From Clostridia bacterium (GTDB taxonomy: Bacteria; Bacillota; Clostridia; Christensenellales; UBA1242): a stretch of DNA of 64,000 bases. Positions 32,808-42,303 of this stretch are shown here, one piece after another (position 1 is the first letter of the stretch; each line of letters begins with the position of its first letter). The position numbers were made by a program, and so were the translations under genes. The stretch covers positions 84,278-148,277 of the forward strand of contig JAAWCQ010000010.1 of the NCBI GenBank assembly GCA_022793335.1, given 5' to 3'. The notes under the pieces are model-generated. The model was not told where the DNA came from. It made no database searches and saw nothing but the letters and a program-made list of their open reading frames with translations.

Positions 32808-33818
32808 TTAAGCGATTTTGCTTGCAATGGTTGTGTTTACAAGGTCAGCATAGTTTGGATTGTAGGTGTGACCGCTTGAGTTGTTGAGAACGCTTAAAAG
32901 GTTGTTGAAAGATTGTTCGCTCATCACAGGGCTTTCGCACCATGCGTCAATTGCCAGGTACTGAGAAACAGCTATTTTAAGCTCTTCAGTTGTCATGCCT
33001 GTAAAAGATGCTTTAAGTGCGGCTGCTGACTTTTCATGAGTTTCTGTTGCTATATATTGATATCCACGATATACTGCTTTCAAGAATTTCTCTGCCTGCT
33101 CACTATGATTTTTGAGGAAGCTTGATTTTGCTGTAAAGCAGGTGTATGGGATATACCCAGAAAGGTCACCAACAGCTTTTAAGACAAAGCCATTTCCAGC
33201 ATTTTGAAGGGTGGTAGCTGTAGGCTCAAACAGGGTGCAATATTCGTTGTTTGAAGTGATAAATTCACTTGCAATGTTTGCAAAAGCAACATCAGTACGA
33301 AGATTTACCTCGCCTTTTGCTGCGTCTGTGCCAATTTTAAGTCCAGCTTTTTCAATGACATATTGAAGTGTCATTGCAGGCATTCCGCCAGCTCTTCCGC
33401 CAATGATTGTCTTGCCTTTGAGGTCATTGATTGAGAAGTTTGATGTATTTTGTTTGCCAACGATAAAAGAGCCGTCTTTTTGTGTCAGCTGACCAAACAC
33501 CATTGGTCTGTCATTGACTTCTTCTGCATATACAACTTGCTCTGGGCCTGCCAAAATTATGTCGGCACTGCCGCTTATGAGAGTTGTCATAGAAGAGTCA
33601 GATCCACTTGCACTTTCAAGTGTTACATCAAGCCCTTCGTCTTCAAAGAAACCAAGATTGAGTGCAACATACAGTGGTGCATAGAAGATGCTGTGTGTCA
33701 CTTCGTTGAGTCTTATCTTGTTTGGGTCTTTTTCGCCACATCCGACAAACATAAATGATGCCGAGAAAATAAGCATAAGACACACGACAAAGAGTGATAG
33801 TTTTTTAAGTTTTTGCAT
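32808..33818 (-). CDS. ABC transporter substrate-binding lipoprotein, NMT1/SsuA-like
   Basis: A 336-residue lipoprotein. The signal peptide ends at the lipobox FVGC (Cys27). The mature part follows the NMT1/SsuA-like pattern: HSIFYAPLYVALNLGFFEDEGL, then GSADIILAGPEQ, LKGKTIIGGRAGGMP, and FLKNHSEQAEKFLKAVYRG. Such proteins deliver thiamine precursors, sulfonates or similar compounds to an ABC importer. No permease or ATPase gene is next to it in the window, so its partners are elsewhere. The ligand cannot be read from the sequence. RBS AGGAGG precedes the ATG. Confidence 0.92.
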   Translation of the reverse strand: MQKLKKLSLFVVCLMLIFSASFMFVGCGEKDPNKIRLNEVTHSIFYAPLYVALNLGFFEDEGLDVTLESASGSDSSMTTLISGSADIILAGPEQVVYAEEVNDRPMVFGQLTQKDGSFIVGKQNTSNFSINDLKGKTIIGGRAGGMPAMTLQYVIEKAGLKIGTDAAKGEVNLRTDVAFANIASEFITSNNEYCTLFEPTATTLQNAGNGFVLKAVGDLSGYIPYTCFTAKSSFLKNHSEQAEKFLKAVYRGYQYIATETHEKSAAALKASFTGMTTEELKIAVSQYLAIDAWCESPVMSEQSFNNLLSVLNNSSGHTYNPNYADLVNTTIASKIA

Positions 33819-33928
33819 TTTTCCTCCTTACACTAGTCAATTTATGAGAGAAAGGCCACACTTGTGAAAGAATATTTGTTTGAAGCTAAGTTTGTCCAGC
33901 GTAGGCAGTGACAAAATTGAACAAAATA

Positions 33929-33957
33929 TTGACATTAAAATGTTTATCAATTATAAT
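33929..33957 (+). promoter_or_regulatory. Perfect promoter giving leaderless rsmD mRNA
   Basis: TTGACA (33929-33934), 17 bases, TATAAT (33952-33957). Only seven bases separate the -10 from the ATG at 33965, so transcription should begin at the start codon. Confidence 0.85.
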
Positions 33958-33964
33958 TTTTTAT

Positions 33965-34498
33965 ATGAAAGTGACTTCAGGAAAATTTGGTGGAAGAAGA
34001 CTTGTTGAAAATACCTATCAGCATATTCGTCCAACGGCTGACATGGTGAAACAGGCGGTTTTTAATAAACTGACTTATCTTTTGAATGGTGCAAGAGTGC
34101 TTGACCTATTTTGTGGAACGGGCGCACTTGGCATAGAGGCATTAAGCCGTGGCGCAAAAGAGGCTGTCTTTGTTGATATGGATAAAAGAAGCATAGCCCT
34201 TACAAACACCAACTTGAAAAATTTGAATATATCAGCTGAGGTTTATTGTGAAAGCTTTGAAAGTGCTTTAGCAAAACTTAAAGGTAGACAATTTGATTTA
34301 ATTTTACTTGACCCACCATATAAGGCAGGGTTATACGAAAAAGCATTCAAACTTGTTTCAGAATATGGCTGCTTAAGTGAAAATGGGGTTATTGTTTGCG
34401 AGCATGAAAAAGCTTTAAAGCCTGATTTTTCGCCTTTTGAGTGCTTTGATCAGCGCTCGTATGGCATTAAAATGATAAGCTATCTTAAAAACCTATGA
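33965..34498 (+). CDS. rsmD: 16S rRNA (guanine966-N2)-methyltransferase RsmD
   Basis: A 177-residue RsmD from ATG 33965; a 19-codon upstream extension would lie inside the promoter. MKVTSGKFGGRRL and IRPTADMVKQAVFNKL are the family N-terminus. The SAM-binding motif is VLDLFCGTGALGIEALSRGA, and the catalytic motif is LLDPPYKAGL. It methylates G966 of 16S rRNA in the 30S subunit. There is no Shine-Dalgarno site and the promoter implies a leaderless mRNA. The usual partner coaD is not downstream; unknown genes follow. Confidence 0.95.
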   Translation: MKVTSGKFGGRRLVENTYQHIRPTADMVKQAVFNKLTYLLNGARVLDLFCGTGALGIEALSRGAKEAVFVDMDKRSIALTNTNLKNLNISAEVYCESFESALAKLKGRQFDLILLDPPYKAGLYEKAFKLVSEYGCLSENGVIVCEHEKALKPDFSPFECFDQRSYGIKMISYLKNL

Positions 34499-34536
34499 GT
34501 TTTATCAATATTATTTAAAGAAAAGGAGGGCAAATT

Positions 34537-34836
34537 TTGAAAGAGTTTAAAATAGTGGAGCTTTTGCCCTATGGACAATATGTTTTACAAGATGAGAAAG
34601 GTGAAAAACAAAGTTTAATCATGGAGTTTTATATTGATGAACAGCCTGCTGTGGGAGATAAACTGATTATGCATGAAATGCTGCTTGATAGAACATCACC
34701 AAGTTTTTGCCAACCATACGCTTTTGGAAAGCTGGAAGACGAGCATGGAAGAAGGGAAAAACAGCTGCAAGAGAGCGAGCTTATTGCCCTTCATACTAAG
34801 TCAGGAGATTTTGTTTTAAAAAGAATATATGGATAA
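34537..34836 (+). CDS. Hypothetical small protein
   Basis: A 99-residue protein from TTG 34537 with a strong AAGGAGGG upstream. It is beta-rich at the start (FKIVELLPYGQYVLQDEKGE), then QPAVGDKLIMHE and CQPYAFGKLEDE, a 'value-then-hold' pattern of small OB- or SH3-like domains. I do not recognise the family. Its last codons overlap the start of the next gene by eight bases, so the two are coupled. It may be a partner of the LRR protein. No function can be given. Confidence 0.75.
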   Translation: MKEFKIVELLPYGQYVLQDEKGEKQSLIMEFYIDEQPAVGDKLIMHEMLLDRTSPSFCQPYAFGKLEDEHGRREKQLQESELIALHTKSGDFVLKRIYG

Positions 34837-36433
34837 AAGTTATGACCTTAAAATAATTAAAAAGCATTATGGCGAGTCTTTTGCACATCTGTGCAGAAAT
34901 CTTTTTCCAACTATTTTGGATAAGCCAGGTTTGCTTTCAAATATAATTTTTTCAAAGTTTGATGCAAGCCGTTCACTTTATGGCGAGGTCTTGAAGGACC
35001 TTGAAGGTTTTAGAGATTTTATAAAAAATTGTGCTTATGGCACAGAACAGCAAACTTTTGCACCAAACAGTGAAAATTTGTCACCAAAGCAGCTTCTTGA
35101 AAAAGCTGGCTATGAATTATATGAAGAGTGCAAAACCACAGAAGAGCTTTTATCTTTTAAAAAATATTATGCCCCAGGGGAAGAGCTTTGCTCGTTTAAT
35201 GAAGGAAAGCTTCGTCTCAAAAACTGCAGGGTTTGGTTTGCTGTCAAAAAGGATGTTGAAAAACTAAATCGTGAAGACTTTTTAAACCCTTCGCGTCAGG
35301 ATGAATATGGAACAAGTGTAATAAGCATACAAGTGGCAAAAGCAGACGGCTCTATTTCTATAAAAAATCGTTATAACCATAAGGTAGAAAATCCAGATGC
35401 GACTTTTGGCAACAATCTTGATAAGATAATTCCAGGCCTTGCAATCGCCTTTGAAGAGACTTTTAATTTTAAAATGGATAAGAGAAAGGTGAGCAATATG
35501 ACTCTTGAAAATTATGAGCTTGGCCCTGACGGAAAATATTATTTTGTTCAGGCAAGACTTAATAATGAGACTTATTGTGAAAACAACACGGTTTTGGGCT
35601 TTGGGAGAGTGGCTAAATATGACAGTGGTCGTTATCTGCTGCTGGATAACTATCTTATAGATTTTGAGGAAAAGACGATAAGACCGCACATGAATTTTTT
35701 TAGCGGTGAAGACAGCTTTGTAAAAAGTATTGGCGAAATTGAAACTATGACGCAAACTCGAAATGAAAATGGTCATAAAGTGGTTGTTATAAAGCCAAAA
35801 AATGGTGAAAATGTTGAGATAATCGCCAATGATTCCAATGCCATTATAGGTTATAAAAATCCAAATGTAACCGAAATTGGTGACAATTTTATGCGTGCGA
35901 ATTTTTCGCTTAAATGTTTACGCTTACCAAAGCTTAAAAAAGCAGGTTTCAATTTCTTATCTGAAAATCGAGTAATTGAAGAAGTTATGCTAGAAAATCT
36001 TGAAGAAGTAGGTGAATGCTTCATTGAAAAGGCAAATGCGAGAAGGGTTGTTATGCCAAAACTTAAAAATGCTTACAGCTGTTTCATGAAGTCCAATACG
36101 ACACTTAAGGAAGCCTCTTTTCCAAGCCTTGAAAACATCGGCTCTGAATTTTTCAGGGATAATATTTCAATGAGAAGAGTTTATCTTCCAAAGGCGGTCG
36201 ATATTGAAACCGATTTTATGATAAGCAATACTGTAATGGAAGAAATTTCGCTTCCAAATGCTGTCTGGCTGGCACCTGGTTTTCTAAAATCAAATAATGT
36301 GCTAAAAAGACTTTATGCACCAAAAGCTATGGTTAGTGAAAATATTATGAATAGATTTGGAAATGCTTTGATAAATAATGAAGGTGAACATCAACTTTGG
36401 GATGATGAATTATTTGAATACGAAACCGAGTAA
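34829..36433 (+). CDS. Leucine-rich-repeat (BspA-like) protein with unknown N-domain
   Basis: A 534-residue cytoplasmic-looking protein without signal peptide. The N-terminal 330 residues contain KIIKKHYGESFAHLCRNLFP and NRYNHKVENPDATFGNNLDK, a domain I have seen in uncultured gut Bacillota but cannot name. Residues ~345-510 are LRR_5/BspA-type repeats of ~23 residues: EIGDNFMRANFSLKCLRLPK, AGFNFLSENRVIEEVMLEN, NIGSEFFRDNISMRRVYLP. BspA repeats usually occur in secreted proteins; here nothing directs export. It may bind proteins inside the cell. It is coupled to the small protein upstream and ends in a strong terminator. Confidence 0.8.
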   Translation: MDKSYDLKIIKKHYGESFAHLCRNLFPTILDKPGLLSNIIFSKFDASRSLYGEVLKDLEGFRDFIKNCAYGTEQQTFAPNSENLSPKQLLEKAGYELYEECKTTEELLSFKKYYAPGEELCSFNEGKLRLKNCRVWFAVKKDVEKLNREDFLNPSRQDEYGTSVISIQVAKADGSISIKNRYNHKVENPDATFGNNLDKIIPGLAIAFEETFNFKMDKRKVSNMTLENYELGPDGKYYFVQARLNNETYCENNTVLGFGRVAKYDSGRYLLLDNYLIDFEEKTIRPHMNFFSGEDSFVKSIGEIETMTQTRNENGHKVVVIKPKNGENVEIIANDSNAIIGYKNPNVTEIGDNFMRANFSLKCLRLPKLKKAGFNFLSENRVIEEVMLENLEEVGECFIEKANARRVVMPKLKNAYSCFMKSNTTLKEASFPSLENIGSEFFRDNISMRRVYLPKAVDIETDFMISNTVMEEISLPNAVWLAPGFLKSNNVLKRLYAPKAMVSENIMNRFGNALINNEGEHQLWDDELFEYETE

Positions 36434-36438
36434 AAAAA

Positions 36439-36468
36439 TAAAAACTCACAGAAATGTGAGTTTTTTTT
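36439..36468. terminator. Bidirectional terminator
   Basis: AAAACTCACA-GAAA-TGTGAGTTTT between A-run and T-run; separates converging genes. Confidence 0.9.
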
Positions 36469-36558
36469 GTTTAAATTGTTAAGTTGTTTTTTTATTTTTT
36501 ATTGTTTTATTTTGTTTAAGTTTTGCTCAAAAATATTTGAATTTTAAATAAGTGCAAC

Positions 36559-37287
36559 CTAAATCATCGGCTCAAAGTCTTCAAAGATGACATTATCACA
36601 ATGTTTTACCACTTTCAAATATTCGCTTTGGCTTCTTACTGTCCAAGCAAGAAGGGGAAGGTCTTTATATTTTCTAGTAAAACGATTTGGCAGACGCTTT
36701 GCTTCATAACTTAAAAAGTCAGGATGGCTTACTCGTTTGTTGAGCATCATTCTTTTAAGTGCATATTTTTTGAAGAATGAAAGTTTGACATCTCTGAAAT
36801 AGCTTGAAAGTTGACCTCTAGGAATTTCTGGTGCATGCTTATAAAAATATTCAAGCACATAAGGATTGAAAGATTGAATGGCAAACTCGCCCTTATAATC
36901 AGCAAGAAGCTCAAGCACTCCCTTTTCAAGCTCGCCAACTTTGCCTTCATTTTTGATTTCAATAAGAAGAGGCACTTTTCCGTCAACAAAGTTTAAAACT
37001 TCTTCAAAGGTAGGAATTTTTTCATTGCTGCCAGCAAGAGAAAGATATTTCAAATCTTCCTTATTTAAAAATTTTACATATCCATCATTGTCAGTAAGTC
37101 GTGAGAGACTGTCATCATGAAAAACCACGATTGTTCCGTCTGCAATAAGCTGGACATCAAGCTCAATTGGATAGCCAGCTTCGATTGCCTTGGCAAAAGC
37201 AGTCAATGAATTTTCAGGGACTTTGCTGTCGTGCAAACCTCTATGTGCGATTGGCTGTTCAATAAGCCAAGAATTAAATAAATTCAT
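36559..37287 (-). CDS. Glycerophosphodiester phosphodiesterase
   Basis: A 242-residue GDPD TIM-barrel enzyme. PIAHRGLHDSKVPENSLTAF holds the catalytic His and Glu context, IELDVQLIADGTIVVFHDD gives ELD and the second catalytic His, LIEIKNEG the next metal ligand, and PLLAWTVRS the C-terminal Trp. It cleaves glycerophosphodiesters to glycerol-3-phosphate and an alcohol. It has no signal peptide, so it is intracellular. RBS GAGGTATT precedes the ATG. It is monocistronic and faces lepA back to back. Confidence 0.94.
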   Translation of the reverse strand: MNLFNSWLIEQPIAHRGLHDSKVPENSLTAFAKAIEAGYPIELDVQLIADGTIVVFHDDSLSRLTDNDGYVKFLNKEDLKYLSLAGSNEKIPTFEEVLNFVDGKVPLLIEIKNEGKVGELEKGVLELLADYKGEFAIQSFNPYVLEYFYKHAPEIPRGQLSSYFRDVKLSFFKKYALKRMMLNKRVSHPDFLSYEAKRLPNRFTRKYKDLPLLAWTVRSQSEYLKVVKHCDNVIFEDFEPMI

Positions 37288-37476
37288 AATACCTCAATTT
37301 AAAGCATAATTTGTCTATCTGTTATTAAAAAACTTTAGTTTAATTTTGCCTTAATAATAATATATTTTAACATATATATTTTAACATAACTAAATCAGAA
37401 AATAAAGTAAATTTTAAATGATTTTTGATTAAAATCTATAAATTTATACAATATTTTCATTAAACTAGAAAATAGT

Positions 37477-37504
37477 TTGATTTTTTTTAGAATTTTGATA
37501 TAAT
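37477..37504 (+). promoter_or_regulatory. lepA promoter, leaderless mRNA
   Basis: TTGATT (37477-37482), 16 bases, TATAAT (37499-37504), then seven bases to the ATG at 37512; no Shine-Dalgarno site. Confidence 0.75.
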
Positions 37505-37511
37505 TCCAATC

Positions 37512-39317
37512 ATGGAAAGATTAAAGAAAATAAGAAACTTTTGTATAGTTGCACATATTGATCATGGAAAGTCAACACTTGCCGACAGGCTTATTGAAAA
37601 AACAGGAACGCTTGCAAAGAGAGATATGCAAGAGCAGCTTCTTGACAGCATGGAGCTTGAACGCGAAAAGGGAATAACCATTAAGCTTACGCCAACTCGA
37701 ATGAATTATACCTTTGAGGGTGAGGAATATGAGCTTAACCTTATTGATACGCCTGGACATGTCGATTTTACCTATGAGGTATCACGCTCACTTGCTGCTT
37801 GTGAGGGTGCTATTTTGATTGTGGATGCTTCTCAAGGGGTGGAGGCTCAGACGCTTGCCAATGCCTATCTCGCCATTGACAACAATCTTGAAATTCTGCC
37901 TGTCATCAATAAAATAGACCTGCCATCTGCAAGACCTGATGAGGTGAAAAAAGAAATAGAGGATATTGTGGGCGTGCCTGCTATGCACGCACCATGTATT
38001 TCTGCCAAAGATGGCACCAATATTGAGTCAGTGCTTGAGATGATTGTCAAAGAATTTCCTTGCCCTAAGGGTGATGATGAAAAGCCACTTAAGTGTTTGA
38101 TTTTTGACAGTTATTATGACAATTTTAAGGGTGCAATTTGTCTTATTCGTGTCTTTGACGGAGAGCTGCGGGTAGGTGATAAAATAAAGATGATGCAGAC
38201 TGGCAAGATTTATGATGTCACTGAGGTGGGAATTTTTGTGCCAAATCCGAAGTCTGTTGAGGTGCTAAGGTCGGGTGATGTTGGCTATCTTGCCTGTTCG
38301 ATTAAAACGATAAGCGATGTCGCGGTTGGTGATACTGTGACAAATGCGCTAAACCCAGCACAAGAGGCATTGCCAGGTTATAAAAAGGTGCAGCCTGTTG
38401 TATTCTGCGGAATTTTCCCAGTGGATGGAGCCAAATATAACGAACTTAAAGACAGTCTTGAAAAATTGAAACTCAATGATGCTTCACTTGAATATCAACC
38501 AGAAGTGTCGCAAGCGCTTGGCTATGGCTTCCGATGCGGCTTTTTGGGACTTTTGCATCTTGAGATTATTACAGAGCGTCTTGAGCGCGAATTTAATCTT
38601 GATATAATCACCACAGCACCGAGTGTGTTTTATCATGTTTACAAAACTGATGGCGAGATGATTGAGCTTTCAAATCCATCGTCATTGCCTCCAGCAGTAG
38701 AGATTGAATATATAGAAGAGCCCATTGTCAAGGCAAGTATATTTGCACCACCTCAATATGTGGGTGCGATTATGGAGCTTTGTCAAGACAAGAGAGGTGT
38801 CTATAAAGACCTTTCCTATATTGATGAAGGCAGAGTTAAAATCAATTACACCTTGCCACTTGGCGAGATTATCTATGACTTTTTTGACAGCTTGAAATCA
38901 AGGACGAAGGGTTATGCAAGTTTTGATTATGAGCTTGCTGGTTATGAAAGAAGTGACCTTGTAAGAGTGGATGTTCTTCTTAATGGTGAAAAATGTGACG
39001 CTCTTTCAATAATTGTTCATAAAGACAGGGCTTATACAAGAGGACGCGCTTTGACTGAAAAGCTTAAGAAAATAATTCCTCGCCAGCTTTTTGAAGTGCC
39101 TGTTCAGGCAGCAATCGGTGGAAAGATTATTGCAAGAGAGACCATCTCGGCTATGAGAAAGGATGTGCTTGCAAAATGTTATGGCGGCGATATTACAAGA
39201 AAGCGAAAACTGCTTGAGAAACAAAAGGAAGGCAAAAAGAGAATGAGAAAAATTGGGTCGGTGGAAATCCCATCTGAAGCTTTTATGTCAATCTTAAAAC
39301 TTGAGGATGAGGACTGA
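37512..39317 (+). CDS. lepA: Elongation factor 4 (LepA)
   Basis: A 601-residue translation GTPase. G1 is [10 protein letters not shown]2 EREKGITI, G3 DTPGHVDF, G4 NKIDLPSA. LepA-specific parts follow: no domain IV of [23 protein letters not shown], and the C-terminal [20 protein letters not shown] unique to EF4. It acts on stalled or mistranslocated ribosomes and influences initiation. The mRNA appears leaderless. The stop overlaps the start of hemW by one base (TGATG), the common lepA-hemW operon. Confidence 0.97.
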   Translation: MERLKKIRNFCIVAHIDHGKSTLADRLIEKTGTLAKRDMQEQLLDSMELEREKGITIKLTPTRMNYTFEGEEYELNLIDTPGHVDFTYEVSRSLAACEGAILIVDASQGVEAQTLANAYLAIDNNLEILPVINKIDLPSARPDEVKKEIEDIVGVPAMHAPCISAKDGTNIESVLEMIVKEFPCPKGDDEKPLKCLIFDSYYDNFKGAICLIRVFDGELRVGDKIKMMQTGKIYDVTEVGIFVPNPKSVEVLRSGDVGYLACSIKTISDVAVGDTVTNALNPAQEALPGYKKVQPVVFCGIFPVDGAKYNELKDSLEKLKLNDASLEYQPEVSQALGYGFRCGFLGLLHLEIITERLEREFNLDIITTAPSVFYHVYKTDGEMIELSNPSSLPPAVEIEYIEEPIVKASIFAPPQYVGAIMELCQDKRGVYKDLSYIDEGRVKINYTLPLGEIIYDFFDSLKSRTKGYASFDYELAGYERSDLVRVDVLLNGEKCDALSIIVHKDRAYTRGRALTEKLKKIIPRQLFEVPVQAAIGGKIIARETISAMRKDVLAKCYGGDITRKRKLLEKQKEGKKRMRKIGSVEIPSEAFMSILKLEDED

Positions 39318-40438
39318 TGCTGGGCGTTTATGTTCACATTCCATTTTGCGAAAGGAAATGCTGTTATTGCGGCTTTTCCTCTTTTGTTGCTAGCGATGAA
39401 GAAAAAAACAGATATATTGATTTCTTAATTGAAGAAATTAAAAACTTTCATAAAAAATATCCGCAGGAAAAATATCGCAAGATTGATACCATTTATTTTG
39501 GTGGCGGTACGCCAAGCCTGCTTTCTTCACTTTTGTTTGAAAAACTCGCTGTGGCCATAAAAGATAATTTCGAGTTTGCCAAAGATTATGAATGGACGGT
39601 TGAATGCAATCCAAATTCTTTGACTGAAGAAAAGCTTGAAAGCTTTAAAAAAGTTGGTGTAAATCGTATTTCGCTTGGAGTGCAGAGTTTAGATGACGAT
39701 AAACTTAAGTTTGTTGGAAGACTGCATAATAGCGAGGAGGCTAAAAAAGCAATTGTTTTGGCAAAAAAATATTTTGATAATGTCTCATGTGATATGCTGA
39801 TTGGGCTTGCAGGAATGGACAAGGAAAAACTGATAGACGAAGTTGATAAACTTTTAAAGTTTGGAATTAAACATATTTCAACTTATATGTTGCAAGTTGA
39901 AAGAAATACGCCGCTTGAAAGAATGGTTGAAAAACAACCAGCTCTGCTTCCGGATGATGATGAATGCGTGGATGCTTATGAAGAGGTGGCGAGTTTTCTT
40001 GATAAAAGAGGCTTTGAAAGATATGAAGTCTCAAACTTTGCTTTAAGAGGTTTTGAAAGCAGACATAACCTTAAATATTGGATAGGTGAGGAATATGTCG
40101 GCTTTGGGCTGTCGGCGCACAGTTATTTAGGGAATATACGCTCCTCTTGCGCCGACGGATTGAGTGACTTTTATGCACACAAGCGGTCATTATTTGAAAA
40201 GCTTGGCAATACTGAGTTGATTGAAGAACATGTTATGCTTGGTCTTAGGTGCAAAATGGGAATAAGCAAAAACTATCTTGCCTCTCTTGGCTTTGACCTT
40301 TCAAATAATAAAAACCTTGCTTCTTTCCTTCAAAGAGGGGTGATTTTTCAAAAGCCAGAAGAAGACGATAGATTATATTTAAATCCAAAGTTTTATGGCG
40401 TAAACAATTATATTATTGCCTCAATTCTTGCAGATTGA
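39317..40438 (+). CDS. hemW: HemW radical-SAM haem chaperone-like protein
   Basis: A 373-residue radical SAM protein. The cluster motif is CERKCCYC near the N-terminus, followed by IDTIYFGGGTPSLLS, RISLGVQSLDDDKLKFVGRLH and SCDMLIGLAG, all typical of HemW (coproporphyrinogen III oxidase-like). HemW inserts haem; it lacks the first Cys of the HemN CxxxCxxCxC fourth-Cys pattern (here CCYCGF). It overlaps lepA by one base. A terminator follows at 40443. Confidence 0.95.
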   Translation: MLGVYVHIPFCERKCCYCGFSSFVASDEEKNRYIDFLIEEIKNFHKKYPQEKYRKIDTIYFGGGTPSLLSSLLFEKLAVAIKDNFEFAKDYEWTVECNPNSLTEEKLESFKKVGVNRISLGVQSLDDDKLKFVGRLHNSEEAKKAIVLAKKYFDNVSCDMLIGLAGMDKEKLIDEVDKLLKFGIKHISTYMLQVERNTPLERMVEKQPALLPDDDECVDAYEEVASFLDKRGFERYEVSNFALRGFESRHNLKYWIGEEYVGFGLSAHSYLGNIRSSCADGLSDFYAHKRSLFEKLGNTELIEEHVMLGLRCKMGISKNYLASLGFDLSNNKNLASFLQRGVIFQKPEEDDRLYLNPKFYGVNNYIIASILAD

Positions 40439-40442
40439 AATT

Positions 40443-40471
40443 AAAGTTTGAATTTAGGTCAAACTTTTTTT
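40443..40471 (+). terminator. Terminator of lepA-hemW
   Basis: AAAGTTTGA pairs with TCAAACTTT, then a T-run. Confidence 0.85.
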
Positions 40472-40506
40472 AATAAATCTTTTTTTTAATTTTTTAATTA
40501 AAACGC

Positions 40507-40560
40507 TTGCAATATTCAAATTGATGTGCTATTATATTGTGTAAAGCAAAAATGCTTTAC
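40507..40560 (+). promoter_or_regulatory. ylxM promoter and 5' UTR hairpin
   Basis: TTGCAA (40507-40512), 17 bases, TATTAT (40530-40535). In the leader GTAAAGC (40541-40547) pairs with GCTTTAC (40554-40560). The ylxM start has no Shine-Dalgarno sequence, so the hairpin may affect initiation. Confidence 0.65.
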
Positions 40561-40571
40561 AAATAAATGTT

Positions 40572-40862
40572 ATGAAAGTAGAAGAAAATATCAAACTTAT
40601 GTCGCTTTTTGATGCGTATGGCTTGCTTTTAAGTGAAGGGCAACAAAGTATACTTACAAATTATCTTTATGATGATTTGACGGTTACTGAGATTGCTCAA
40701 AATCTTGGTGTGTCAAGACAGGCTGTAATGGACAGTGTCACAAAGGCAGAAAAACGACTTTATGAGCTGGAAGAGAAGCTTGAGTTTCGAAAGAAATTTG
40801 ATGCTCTGGCGGCAGAAAATGAAAAACTTAAGAAAGAGATTGAAAGACTGAAAAATAAATAA
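40572..40862 (+). CDS. ylxM: YlxM/p13-type SRP-associated DNA-binding protein
   Basis: A 96-residue UPF0122 protein with a sigma-region-4-like helix-turn-helix. LFDAYGLLLSEGQQSILTNY and YDDLTVTEIAQNLGVSRQAV, then a coiled C-terminus (EEKLEFRKKFDALAAENEKL), are diagnostic. It sits before ffh, as in most Bacillota, and in streptococci was shown to aid SRP function. No Shine-Dalgarno site precedes the ATG. ffh begins 41 bases later. Confidence 0.93.
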   Translation: MKVEENIKLMSLFDAYGLLLSEGQQSILTNYLYDDLTVTEIAQNLGVSRQAVMDSVTKAEKRLYELEEKLEFRKKFDALAAENEKLKKEIERLKNK

Positions 40863-40903
40863 AAAATTGATTTTATATAAAATCTAGTTAAAAGGAGGGA
40901 AAT

Positions 40904-42214
40904 TTGGCACTTTTTTCATCATTATCAGAAAAATTTAACCATATTTTTTCCAAACTTACAAAGAAAGGGCGCCTTACAGAGCTTGAAATAAAAGAAGCTA
41001 TGAGAGAGGTAAGAATTGCATTATTGGAAGCGGATGTCAACTATATGGTTGCGAAAGATTTTGTCAAGACCGTTTCAGAAAAGGCGGTTGGAGATGAGGT
41101 TTTAAAAAGTCTCACCCCAGCACAGCAGGTCATTAAGATTGTAAAAGACGAGCTTACCACTCTTATGAGCTCAAATAATCAGAAACTGGCAATTTCACCA
41201 GCGCCACCTACAATTATTATGATGTGTGGTCTTCAAGGTGCTGGAAAAACCACCATGTGTGCAAAGCTTGGTGCACATCTAAAAAAATCTGGAAAGAAAG
41301 TCTTGCTTGTTGCCTGCGATATTTACAGACCTGCGGCAATCAATCAGCTTCAAGTTGTTGGAAAACAGGCCAATGTTGAAGTTTTTGAGAAAGGCACGCA
41401 AAACCCAGTTAAAACTTCAAAACAGGCTGTCGAACACGCTAAAAAACAGGGCTTTGACACAGTTATTATTGATACAGCAGGAAGACTTCATATAAATGAA
41501 GAGCTGATGAAGGAGCTTCAAGACATAAAGAAAGAGGTTAAGCCAAGCGAAATTTTGCTTGTTGTTGACTCAATGACAGGTCAAGATGCTGTCACTGTTG
41601 CTGAAAGCTTTAATCGCGACCTTGATGTGACTGGAATTGTGCTTACAAAACTTGATGGTGACACTCGTGGCGGTGCGGCACTTTCAATCAAAGCAATTAC
41701 TGGCAAGCCAATTAAATTCACTGGCGTTGGCGAAAAGATTGGTGATATAGAGCCTTTCTATCCTGACCGCATTGCCAGCAGAATACTTGGAATGGGTGAT
41801 GTGCTTTCTTTAATTGAAAAGGCACAAGAGGCAGTGACTGAAGAGGAAGCCAAGGCTCTTGAAAAGAAATTTAGAGAAAATTCTTTCACTTTTGATGATT
41901 ATCTTGTGCAAATAGAAAGCATCAAAAAAATGGGGAATATTAAAGACATTTTGGGCATGATTCCAGGAGTTGGAAACAAAGTCAGAAATCTTGACATTGA
42001 TGAAAATCAAATGCTTGTTAATAAGGCAATTATTCAATCAATGACCCCAAAAGAGAGAAGAAACCCAGAGATTATTAAGGCAAGTCGTCGTCAACGCATT
42101 GCAAATGGAAGCGGCACTTCAATTCAACAGGTAAATCAACTTCTCAAATCTTTTGAACAATCGAAAGAAATGATGAAACAACTCAAAAGCGGAAAATTTA
42201 AAAATATGTTTTAA
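40904..42214 (+). CDS. ffh: Signal recognition particle protein Ffh
   Basis: A 436-residue SRP54 GTPase. The start is TTG at 40904, with AAAGGAGGG upstream. The N domain is helical (LSEKFNHIFSKLTKKGRLTE). The G domain has GLQGAGKTTM, DTAGRLH and TKLDGDTRGGAAL. The M domain includes the long helical methionine-rich part IKKMGNIKDILGMIPGVG and RRQRIANGSGTSIQQVNQLL, where 4.5S RNA binds. It targets signal peptides to FtsY at the membrane. It is cotranscribed with ylxM. Confidence 0.97.
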   Translation: MALFSSLSEKFNHIFSKLTKKGRLTELEIKEAMREVRIALLEADVNYMVAKDFVKTVSEKAVGDEVLKSLTPAQQVIKIVKDELTTLMSSNNQKLAISPAPPTIIMMCGLQGAGKTTMCAKLGAHLKKSGKKVLLVACDIYRPAAINQLQVVGKQANVEVFEKGTQNPVKTSKQAVEHAKKQGFDTVIIDTAGRLHINEELMKELQDIKKEVKPSEILLVVDSMTGQDAVTVAESFNRDLDVTGIVLTKLDGDTRGGAALSIKAITGKPIKFTGVGEKIGDIEPFYPDRIASRILGMGDVLSLIEKAQEAVTEEEAKALEKKFRENSFTFDDYLVQIESIKKMGNIKDILGMIPGVGNKVRNLDIDENQMLVNKAIIQSMTPKERRNPEIIKASRRQRIANGSGTSIQQVNQLLKSFEQSKEMMKQLKSGKFKNMF

Positions 42215-42227
42215 ATAAGAGGCAAGC

Positions 42228-42303
42228 TTGGGGCAGTCGGCAGACGAAAAATGCAGATATAAATTTTGCATAGCCCCAAAAAATATGCGAATTTATATTC
42301 GCA
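42228..42303 (+). promoter_or_regulatory. Structured intergenic element before rpsP
   Basis: TTGGGGC (42228-42234) pairs with GCCCCAA (42273-42279), enclosing GTC-GGCA-GAC and ATGCA…TGCAT hairpins, like a three-way junction. A second stem TGCGAAT/ATTCGCA (42286-42303) follows. It lies 150 bases before rpsP. Neither a terminator nor a known riboswitch fits. It could be an S16-type leader. Confidence 0.4.

Noticed and set aside
33908-33964. Longer RsmD N-terminus
   Set aside because: It covers the -35 and -10 of a perfect promoter and is not part of the RsmD family.
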